A program made the position numbers and the translations under genes. Below are positions 28,569-39,200 of a DNA stretch of 64,000 nucleotides, piece by piece (within the stretch, counting starts at the first letter, position 1; each line of letters opens with the position of its first letter). The DNA lies in the NCBI RefSeq assembly GCF_021018805.1, contig NC_086247.1, forward strand, positions 119,633,094-119,697,093. Reading direction: 5' to 3'. The DNA comes from Prinia subflava (lineage: Eukaryota > Chordata > Aves > Passeriformes > Cisticolidae). Under the pieces are notes generated by a model that saw nothing but the letters and a program-made list of their open reading frames with translations, ran no database searches and was not told the DNA's origin.

Positions 28569-31500
28569 TCTGATTTGGTAAAAGATACCTAACAGCACAG
28601 CTCCAAAGCATGTAACTTGATTCTTCATTTTTCTTCCAAAAAACCCCCAAATTGTTTAGTCTGATGTGCAATAATAATAGACATTTGGCTTGTTCAGCTG
28701 TGGGCTCTGTTGAAGTTATACGTTTACCCGTGTTGTACTTTCATACAATGATAACAAAGTCACAGTAATGGGGCTAGCACAGAAAATTGGAGGGCTGCCC
28801 ATCAAGCAGCCACAAAGACAGAGAAATGTCCTGAGAAGTTCAGAGAGGTTTCTTCATTGGTTTCACAGGTTTCTACCCAAGTGCACTGAGGAGCTCAACA
28901 GCATCAGCCGGGTGGAGAAAGAGGAGAGGAAGAATAAGTGTGCCCAAACATAGGTGGTGAAAATGCTCCCACCCAGATGAGGGCTACCGAGAATTTTACT
29001 GCCTAAATATGTACTCTTTAAAGCACTGGTTGGACTTTCCTGGAGGGGTACATGTACTGGATACAACTAATTTTTAAAGTCTTCTGGTCACTCTGAAGCT
29101 GACTGGTAAATGTAAGAAAATGTTTCATTTCATTTTTGATAAAGCAAGGGACACAGAAGCAAACAAGCAAAAAAAACTACAGTATGAGTCCTTATAGCCA
29201 ATCATTTTGCACACCTCAAAATTCATGCCTGGATAGGCTTCTCTATATTTCCTCCTGGATAGGAGGAAAAAATTAAGGCATCCAAGGCTGATGTAAATTA
29301 CCTCACTGACACAGGCATTACCTGGGAAAAGGAATACATTTGCACTGCCTTTATTACAGGCACTTCTTCCATCTCGAGAAAACTGTTTCTATCTCCACAG
29401 TGGGCTTTACCACCAAAACTCCCCAGGAAGGGCAAATGTTTCTCTGTAGATAATCCTTAGCTCCCAAAGTTCAGTTCCACAGGACTTTTAGTATTTCCCT
29501 GGAGGAAACAATCTCTTCCACAGACATTATTATTTTGGCGTTTAAACACAAAAGCTTTGTCACACAACAAACTGTAGAGTTTCAAAGCAATGCAAACACT
29601 GTTCACTCAGCACAACAGCAAAGAGTTGATATATATTTCAGTCAATTTAATTATTAAGTTGCCTGCAATGGTGACTAGCATGCAAAACTTACATAAGATA
29701 CTCTGTGTTATCTCAAAGAGCTCTTTTTTGGCTGAAAAGATGGAAATGGAAAACATCAATGACTCTCTATCCTTACTCTTAACAAGACTTTCAAACAAGC
29801 AAAATTAAAATACATACAGCTAAGAGGAACAAATAACATTAATTTTAAAAGACAACTGTATTGTCAAGTTGTGCAACAAAAGTATCCCTTGCATTTTAGT
29901 TCAATGCCTCTGGTGGATTTTCCTTCCATTTATACAGTCAGAGAACAGAAAGCTGTTTGGTGTACATGGGTGTCTGGAGTTTCTTAATTGGTTCAAGAGA
30001 TTGGTTCACCAGATTTAATATAACTTTTTCTTCTTAAGCCAGCATGAAAAAAATGGTAGAAAACATGGTGAAGCTAGCTGATAACTTGGAAGCTCCTGGA
30101 AAGACATACCTGATAAACCAGCACAGCACCAACTGTTGCAACCAGGACATGCACCATGGTTTATTAGACACTGACCTCACCTACATAACACCATGTAACT
30201 TCACATATAACATAACTTTACCTCTCCCTTAGAAGCTGATATTTCAGACCCAAACACAAATTTCCCACAAAAAACAAGTTCCTTCTTCCCAAGTCATATT
30301 TTGCTTAGTTTTTAAGATGTCTTGTACAAGACCAACAGTTTCAGTGCTACTTCTAGGAACAGTTTATAGAAAACATATTTAATGTGTGTTAAATATTACT
30401 GATATTATCGTGAACCCAGACTGGGGATTAAGCTACCTCTATAAACAGAGTAGATCATTCTAATGTCTACCTGAAGGCATACAGTGTGTTCTTTTATGAG
30501 ACTAATTGTTAATACTGAATGGATCATACATAACAAATTAAAAGATAGTATACAACATACCAGGAAAAAAAAATATAAAGTCTGTCTTCTAGGCAGCTTA
30601 GGAGAAAGAAGGAAAAAAAAACTCCAACACTGCACCTGGCTTATTACAGGGCAATTGCTGCTGCAATTCTTTGAACCTACTGATGACAGGAACAATTTTT
30701 TTAAAAAGTCAAATAAGCAAAAATGCAAAAACCAAGGAAGACATTAAGACAAATGTCTAAGAGAAAAGTCTGTCTCTTTTCCCCATATATCATTAATTTT
30801 TCATTCTGAAATCTAAGAATAAAACATCTTAAACTTTAAGGTATTTAGATTTCCCCAGGGTTTCAGTGGGTAATTAATAATGTCCTCCTGCTGAGAGTAC
30901 ATGATCTATGATGCTTCCTGAGTAAGGACTGCAAAATGCCAAACAAATCCAGCAAACAAACACAAAAAGAGGAATCAGCACTCAGCAGAACCAAGTTGCC
31001 AGGCCATTACAGTCAGGAACATTGGCCACAGTGTTTGAAAGCACATGTGGCTTTTCACTCTTTCACTACTACAAAAAAGGATCATCATAGACAAACCTCA
31101 AAGAATACATCCCTTAGAAGCAATCTCAGAGTCTTTCTGGGCAGAAAGTTCTGCATCAGCATGTCCAGTTGGCTAACTGCAGGTTTAGGGGCCCAGTACC
31201 AGTGGTAGTGCTGGAAGACAGTCATTCTTTTTGCTGGGGAAAGAAACCCATTGGAAGAAGCAGGAAAGCTAAATCATAGAAGTTACCAAACACAGATGGA
31301 GCTACTCTGCTCAGAGGTCTCCTGATGACAGAATAGATTCCTTAGAAACTGCACTCAAACAAAAGTCTAACCAAACAGAAAGTTTTAACAAAAGCCAGCA
31401 CTTGCACAGGGTGAATGTGCCCACTGCACAGATGTCTTTGAGCAGTTTCACTGCCAAAGGACACAGCCAAATGCAAAAGCAGCTTTTTCTCATTTCTGCT

Positions 31501-32671
31501 TGCAAACTCAGGATTCTGTGGGCATAGCTGGCATTTAGGCACTTTACAAGACCTACTCTTCAAAACGTTGTGTACTGTTTCTTTCTAAACTTAGTCCACT
31601 ATGGCATTTTTAAATGTAAAAGAGAAATTAATTCTATTTGGGAAAAAGGCTGTCTAAATTCTCATTGGTGCCCAGTCCTAAATATTTGCAAGCCATTGTT
31701 ACTTCATTATGACTTTCATTAAAATGGAAACAGTTTAATCATAAATGAGTTAGTCTGCTGGAGTCCCTAAAACAACTATACATTTGCATCTGAAATGGCA
31801 CAATTTACCTTGAAGAAGCCCATTGCAAAAGACAAATATCAAACACTGCTAAACATCCACACACATATTTGCATCATAGGGGAGTTTTCTACCGTTACTT
31901 TGAAACCTGAACAATTCTAGAGATACTATTCTAAATAGTCCATTACTATAGCATAAAGAATAAACAATAGGAAAGGGAATAGGAGAGGAAAAAAAGTAAA
32001 ATGAAGGGCTAGCTTGACCTTACCCAGCACTGGCCGAAGGCCAGCAAGCAATGTGGTTACATAGACAAGAGCACAAAAAGACTGCATAACATACTACTCA
32101 AGAAACTATAAGATGCAACTGCATCTAATACCAAATAAACTCTGTTTATGAAGGGGGAAGTGCAGAGAGAGATGGGGAAAGAGTACTGGAAGTCACCCAC
32201 TGGTTCACCTTTCTGGCTATGGCCATTTACAGAGGGCAGTGCCTGAGTCACCACACAGGTGGCTCATGCAATGTGGCCTCTTCCAGAGGCTGAAGTGAGT
32301 CTGGCCAGCTTAAATAGCAAGTCTTACAGCAGCAGCACAAAGGCTCTTCATTAACACTCTGGGCTGCCCAGTGACATGCACTTAAGTGCCTGTATTTCGC
32401 TGGGAATAAGTGACAGAGATGCCAGCAGGCCTGAGAGCCAGTGATTTCTTTCCTTCTCATGGCAAACATGTATGAAGGCAGAAGACGGGCAACTGTGGTT
32501 TTGTTCAAAGATACACATTCTAGCTTAATTCATCTCTCCTTGTTATTTAATTGGAGCTGGGGCTTTTTAAAACCAATCTTGGAGTCATTTTGCCAGTAGC
32601 ATTCCAATAGGAGTCATGCTTTCAACATCATCTGAATAGTTATCTTGACTCTTGAATTCATGTCTTCTTAC

Positions 32672-32765
32672 CTGATAACATATTATCTGTTTTTATTGAA
32701 GGAAACTTCAAAGTCATTTCATGTTTGTGCCTGTGAATCATCAGATGATCCTCTGTTGGAAAACG
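32672..32765 (-). CDS. CREB5: CREB5 coding exon: second half of the zinc finger and docking-like segment
   Basis: This 94-nt minus-strand exon encodes 31 residues plus one base. It begins RFPTEDHLMIHRHKHEM and ends in TDNMLS. With the previous exon it completes a C-x4-C-x12-H-x3-H zinc finger. The following basic stretch (KHEMTLKF) corresponds to the region of ATF2 that contacts JNK; that role is family knowledge, not something seen here. The acceptor is TTTGCCTGACAG before 32765, preceded by a long pure pyrimidine tract on the sense strand. The donor is TCAG|GTAAGAAG after 32672. The exon enters in phase 0 and leaves in phase 1: the final G joins AT of the next exon to make the Asp of DQTPTPT. 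The match to CREB5 is essentially complete by eye. Confidence 0.96.
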
Positions 32766-35700
32766 CTGTCAGGCAAACACAGAGAAAGAGAGAGGAAGAG
32801 AGAAAAAAAAAAAAAGAAAAAAAGAAGAATTTAATTCTCTAATAAACTTTTGGCATTAGACAGAATTTCAAAAATGAGAGAGTGAAAGAAATTTATCCAG
32901 CTAGAAATGTGTCCAAATGGCACAGGAAACAGAATATTTGAAAATACGAGTATGAGTAATAGCTGTACTTGATTTAGAAACACATTTGCTGCTGTGCTCT
33001 CTGGGATGACAAACTGTAAGGTGTCATGCAACTGCTTGAAAAGAAATTACTGTTTGAGTTGTAGATTGTAAGGGTCTCAGACACCCACTCCAGCCAGCAC
33101 AGCCTCACAAGTCACCACGTGCCAGAGCATCTGCCAGGACTGCTGTTCCGTGTGCTCTTAGCCCACGGCAAATGCTAAGTAATCAGGCAAATCTTAAATC
33201 ACTTCACTGGATTTTTCTGCTTTTGTGTCTTTCTGCAACATATATCTGATGAACAGCTATAAAAATAACTAAATAAGCCAGCTTTTCTCTACCCAAAAGT
33301 ATTCAGGCAAAACAAGTCTTTAATTTGGAAATATCTGATACTTGGACTTGATTTGAAGCAGCAGTGAAATGATGCACAGCTTTGTAGCAACTAGCTATAA
33401 CCCTTTATGATACTAAATCAAATTCTCCTCCTTTGTCAAGCAGCGAAGGTGGAGAGATGTTTTTTGTAAGAAACTAACCAGTGTGCTAAATTTGGTTTAC
33501 AATCTGATTACAGACTTCTACAAGAAATAGCTTCTTTTGAACAAAACAAAGAAGAGACAAGCTTAAATAAATGCTCAAGCACTAGCACATTTGAGCTCAA
33601 ACAGCAGAGTGGTTCTGTGAGGTTTCCTTCACCAGAATGTGCATACACAGACCTTTGCTATTGAGAAGGTTTCAACTGGGTTATTTCAGGACTATCAAAA
33701 GCCAAAAGTTGTATCACCAAGGCTTGAGGAAAAAAAATTAAAAGCAGCTTTTTACAGCAACAGGTACATAGAAGAAAAAAAAAAGGCTACAACACAGTTA
33801 AAGGGATTTAACATTTTCAACACAATATACTCTTGGCTAAGTGACTTTCCTCATGGCTATAGTGTAAATAATTGCTGTGTGTTACACCTTCTGAGAATCT
33901 CTGTAAGCTCATAGACAAAGCAGCATAAATAATGAAATTGAATTCTCTGGGGGAAAAAAAACTGAAAAAGAAAGAAATCCCAAAGACCTTTTCCTCACTG
34001 TGAAATCCTGGTTCATTGCTTACTCATCTGGAAGAAATGCAGCACTAGGAATTTATGTTAAGAACAAAAGGAATATCTGAGAAAGACTTTGCTCAATGAA
34101 ATGATGAAGGGGGGGATAAAACCCCACATTTATTTCTCTTGGAAATGGATTTTTCTTCATGGATGCCATGATGAAATCAGCCAGCTTAAACAGGGCATGG
34201 GTCAACAGAGGAGAAACTGCTCCTCCAGCCCAGACTTCTCTGCCTTTTTTCCAAGTCTACTTTCTTCTTTGTGCAGAAGGTCGACTCCATCAGCCCTCAG
34301 CACACGTCTGCATGGACCAAGAGAGAAGCCAGTCCCCAGCCAGCTCTAGCTGGACAGCAGCTCTGCATTATGCTCTTATGTCAAGTCCTCACTTATAACA
34401 AACAGAGGTCGTGTTTGGGAAGGGGAAGTTAAATGTTTTTTAAGATGGAAGTCATGCCTACATTGTTCATCTTTCCAAATTGTAACAGTATGCAACCAAA
34501 CCTGCTCTCTAAACACCTAAATGAGCTTGTCTGGATCAGACTCTCCTCCACTGAGGAAATTAATTAAGAGTTGACATAAAAACACTCAAGTCCACTCATT
34601 TCAGTGGAATTTAGTTTCATCCAAAAGGTAAACAAATCCTGACAATTAAACTCAGATACTTTTTATTCTACCTCCGTGACAGAATGGTGAAAGTTTAACT
34701 CAGCCTGAGGGATAATCCAAAAGATGCATGCTGCTTCCCCTAGAAAAACTCCCACTTAGTGAAACAGCAAAGCCATTCAGCCAGTTGTTAACTGGACTGA
34801 AGGCTTCTGCCTCTCCTTATTTCAGCTCTTGGCAAAATCAACACCTACACTTCATTAACAGACACCCATCCCTCTGCCAGAAGAACCTAAAGAGTTGTAA
34901 ATATATTAGCCAGCTGAAAGCTCCCAGTGTACAGTTGAAATGGGGAAAGAGTCACTAATTAAGAGAGGAGGACTCTGGGAAATGGGAAAGCTGTATCACT
35001 TGACATAGATGCACAGAGGAAGCCTGTGGCAAAAGCCCAAAAGATGCCCTTGTCTGAAGATTTTACTCAGAAACTCTTGTTACTAAAACACGGTACGGTC
35101 AGGATTGCCACACATGGATCTTCCCTCATCATTGCATGTTGGGGAACTTCCCTCATCACTGCAAAATCACTGAAAAAAACCACACAAACCCCGTTTCAAA
35201 TCTCAGCAGGTAAAATCCTTGTCACTTCAGGGTTTTTTAAGCTCATTAAACATCTAATGTTACAGGTCAGGTTTTGCCCTCAGAGACATATGGCAGAGCA
35301 CCAGTCAACAGGACAGGAATCCCAAATGCACACCTGGGGCAAAATTTATCTACAGGTTGCATTTTCCACAGAAAATATTTAGTAGGAAGATGTCTTAAAG
35401 ATTAAAAATCAATCAATACATAAATACATAAAGATCAGATAATAAGATATCATTGTGTTTAAGTATATAAAACAGAAAAAAAAACCTGGGAGGGTTATCA
35501 CCTCCAACAACAACACAATATATCCCACCATACATCTCAGTAGAAGACAGATAAATGTGTCCTGCCTAGTGTGTCCTCTCTTGTTAGTCCCTAAAGGAAT
35601 CTGCAACACATCGTTTGAAACATTAGGCTTTGGGATGAGAAAAGGCACAGAAGCAGCTCAAGGAGCACTTGTACCGACTCACTTTTGACTGGCTGTTGTA

Positions 35701-35897
35701 TTTGCTTGAAATGTTTTGTAATAATGTCTTGTGGGAAAGGAGAGAACTGAGGGGAAGCAGGTCTTAAAAAAAACACACACAAAAAAAACCCCTGACACAC
35801 ATATTATTATTCGACATGTGTTAATATATCAGGAGGCATTATACAAGCCAGAGCTAGTGCTGAGGACTCAATTAATACCACCGCTGACTCCACTCAC
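32766..35897 (-). other. CREB5: CREB5 intron (3,132 bp) separating the two zinc-finger exons
   Basis: The intron runs from donor GTGAGTG (35897 downward) to acceptor GACAG (ending 32766). It is AT-rich and non-coding, with no recognised transposable element. A pure pyrimidine tract (sense strand) sits just upstream of the acceptor. The open frames within it show no family resemblance and overlap on both strands. Confidence 0.9.
32781..32829 (-). promoter_or_regulatory. Long polypyrimidine tract of a CREB5 splice acceptor
   Basis: These 49 bases are purine only on the plus strand, so pyrimidine only on the sense strand. They include a 13-base T run, and end 15 bases before the AG of the acceptor feeding the zinc-finger exon. 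Such tracts bind U2AF and PTB; this one is unusually long and partly low-complexity. Confidence 0.8.
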
Positions 35898-35969
35898 CTG
35901 TGAGCAGCCTGGGGCACTGCAGACAAAAGGCCTCTCCTGCTCCAAGTTCATCTTTGATTCCTCATAAAT
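35898..35969 (-). CDS. CREB5: CREB5 coding exon: N-terminal leader and first half of the zinc finger
   Basis: Read on the minus strand, this 72-nt exon encodes 24 residues, IYEESK followed by MNLEQERPFVCSAPGCSQ, which I recognise as the N-terminus of CREB5 (CRE-BPa), a nuclear bZIP activator that binds cAMP-response elements. It supplies the two zinc-binding cysteines (C-x4-C); the histidines are on the next exon. The acceptor is a pyrimidine-rich run ending in TAG before 35969, and the donor is CAG|GTGAGTG after 35898. Both ends are phase 0. A methionine codon at 35951-35949 has a purine at -3 and matches the start of the shorter human isoform. The six residues before it belong to the longer isoform, whose first methionine must come from an upstream exon. 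A TAG lies directly before the acceptor, so the frame does not extend into the intron. ATF2 and ATF7 are the nearest alternatives, but their leaders differ. Confidence 0.95.
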
Positions 35970-36198
35970 CTACATGTTAAAAGGGGGAGGGGGAAAGAAA
36001 GGGAACCTATGAATATACACGTTCTAAACTTCACACATGCATGCAACATACAGAAATCGCAGTTTGTGCTTTTATTTCAAACTCCGCAAACAGATCAGAA
36101 CAAAGTTTTCATACTCAGAGTACTAGTTTTGCTAATATTCAACAGGCTCCCTACAGTCTAAGAACTTACTGTTCCTTCCTGAGCACCAATTTACTTTT

Positions 36199-36201
36199 AA
36201 G

Positions 36202-36232
<31 letters not shown>

Positions 36233-36243
36233 AAAAAAAAAAG
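36199..36243. repeat. A-rich tract (A runs broken by G)
   Basis: Runs of 11 to 15 A separated by single G, about 230 bases from the acceptor of the IYEESK exon, on the upstream side in gene order. It is pyrimidine-rich on the sense strand. Confidence 0.92.
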
Positions 36244-39200
36244 TTCAGCTTTCACAGCATAAATCTGCCTCAGAAAATAGCATATGTTCAGTGCTGTTAT
36301 TAGATAAGACCGTGTCTTCTCAGAAATATCTTAAATTAAAGGTTTTTACCTTTCCTCCTTCAGTTCCTGCTGAACAACATTAAAACCAGACGTCTAGGTT
36401 ACTTCTGAGAAAGAGCTCACTTTTTGAAGTTCTGCATCCATACTGTCTGATATTAATAACTTAAATACATTACACACATGCTCTCTACACACAAGGTAAC
36501 TGTGCATCCCCATCCTTTAAAAGGTCAACCAGAGCCTCAGGAGCTTCAGCAGTGAAGTTTTGTCTAAAACTGCACTTCCCCATAGCAGTTCCAGTCATGC
36601 AACCTTGAACTAAACTCTGGGGGAAAGCTCCCAAGTCTTAAATAAAGGCAAAGGATGAAACATTCACCCTCAGAATGCAGTTATGCAGCTCAATTTGAGT
36701 CAATACTAGGGCAGTGTCCCTGAGCAGAAAAAAAAAAAATAGTATCATTCTAGGGAGTAAAATAAGTAAGCCATTTATTTCAAAAATGTTTTCAGCCTGT
36801 TGGAACAACTGTTTTTACCAGCTAGAATGTAGTGGCTGACCCATCTTAAAGCAGATGACTTACTTTTAGAGATTCCCTGAAATCCCTTAAAACAGCCTCC
36901 CCACAATCTCTCAGAAAAATACCTGGGTTGTGTTTGGGTAACCTTTTCATGAACCAAAAAGAAATACCTTGGTGGAGAAACAGAATTTGATTTTAAAACT
37001 ACAAAAATCTGCAGAAGGACAGGTGGTAAAGTTGCTCAAACCCACTGAATTTTTTTCAAACTACATTTCATTGCTTCCTATCATCAGGAGTATCTTTAGC
37101 ATGCTCACAGTTGATAGTGTAATTCACCATTAACCTGTACATCAGCCAGACCCGTACTTGCAGAAATTATTTTCATTGGATAATAACATTTTCCTTTTAA
37201 TTAAACTTCATTCTGGTGGACAACATTAGCTTGACAGTATATTTTCCTAATTGTGACATTAAAAACTCCACTCTGTCTGACTCCACTGACTTGCAGAAGC
37301 AGAATCCAAAAGTGAAGGATTTCTACTTTCATTTGCCCTTCAACATCCACAAGGACACTACTCCCCAAAGTTGAAAATAAGCATCATGGTCTTCCTGATA
37401 TGGGTATGTCTACCAACATCTAGCCTGGGACAAGTGATTTATAATACAATCAGGTGTCAAGAAAGACCCTAACTCAGGCATAACTTATGTATCCACACAG
37501 GGCTAGAACTGAAATAACTAAAATTGTGCCTAATTTACTCCTTTAAAATTATTCATATCCTGTTTTGATTTAACTTACAGCTATGTTAAACTGAAATAGG
37601 ATACTCATAATCAGAAATGAAAGAGTATATTCGCATACTAAAATAACTAAAGGTGTTAAATTACGTCTAATTTCAGTTATTTCAGTTCCAGACTGTGCAT
37701 AGACAAGCTCTTCAGAGATGAAGCCATTAAAAATACTCTGAATTACACTATCCTGTCTGAAAGAAACAAGCAACAGAGAGATAACTGACTAGAAAAACAA
37801 ACCCCCCAAAAAAAACAAAAACAAAACCTCCAGCTAAGTTAGACTTTTAAATCCACCTCTATTTATGGGATATGACCCCAGGCATGTTGTCTTTCCTAAA
37901 GACAACTTTTTTCTTTACACAGAAAGAAAAAAAAAGAAGAAGCTACACATGGATAATGAGAGGCTTTATTTAATATCTCAATTGCTCCTGCAACTGAAGC
38001 ACTGCCAAAAATTTCTGTTACCCCTTTTTCCCCTCCTCAGGGGACAGTGACAACAGCATTTTCAATAGCAAAACAACAGATGAGACTCAGTTAAAGAAAA
38101 CAAGATAGTTAAAATTCTGGTCCCAAGTGTCCAAGTGAATTTCAAAACATTACCAGGAATTATTCGGAGTTTGATTTCTTATTGAGTATTGCAAGTATAA
38201 GACTTCCCTCCCCACCCTGACCTGGACCTTTAGTCCCTGAATCCATCAGTGCATGCTCTGACAACAATTAAATGATTCTCAAGGTTATCCAGGTAGATAA
38301 GCATGGACTGAGTACCGAAATAACATACTAGATGAGGACTAGAATCCTGAGTACAGGGAACAGCTCCAGAAAATTGACTATCAGAAAACATGGATTTGGT
38401 GTTTACTCTCAGGATCTGGAAAGGCATCAGATTCAACATCAAACTGTATTCCCCAAATACAAGCAATTGCTTGTTTCCATGAGAATCATTGTTTGCAGAC
38501 ACTAAACATAAAATAAGTAATAATCCAGAATGGCTGTATCACCTGCACTCCAAGGTGCTGTCTAGCAGAACTTGACCTATATAATGTGTTACCAGGTAGT
38601 ACAGTGCCCTCAAGACAAATTGCACAGTGCAGAATTGGCATTTACATGTGATGCAACGACTGCAGCTGAGACTGTGGTACCATTGCCTCTCTTACAACAG
38701 TAAATGAGTGAAAGGATCTGCCTGCTGCCTACAGTTTTTGCAAATGTCTGGTGCTTGGTTATCATACGGCAATAATTCCAGCGTTATGCTTGAATGTTGA
38801 CCAGAAACAAGCAGCTGAAAGCCTGGGCTGTGAGTGTGAACCTCCTGCACAACTCAACCCCACAGAACCCCACAAAAGCTGCGGATGCACCAGCACCACC
38901 AGCCTCCCCCCAGGTTTGCAGCAGGGTGGGGGCTCTCAGCAGCAGAGGTGCTGTGGCTGTGCACAGCACGGCTTGCATAGCACCTTTCTCAGGATGCAGG
39001 CACACATCTCCCGTCCTTCAGCTCAGACAGCTGCACACAGCCTCTGGCACACACTTCTCTTCACATGTGTCACGTGTGTTGCTGGGCCACACAATCCACG
39101 TCTTCTTTTTCCACACTGTGTGCAGGTGAAGGAAGGAAATAACACAACCAATGGCAACATTTCGACTACACCTAATAAAAACATATCAGAGCAGCCTTTC

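Larger units (their letters stand above)
24201..32671 (-). other. CREB5: CREB5 intron (8,471 bp)
   Basis: The intron runs from donor GTAAGA (32671 downward) to acceptor CTCTCAG (ending 24201). It is ordinary AT-rich intron. It contains a small tandem repeat at 28271-28315, a 15-base A run near 28554 and nested palindromes at 27871-27906. No exon, transposon or RNA gene could be supported. Confidence 0.9.
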
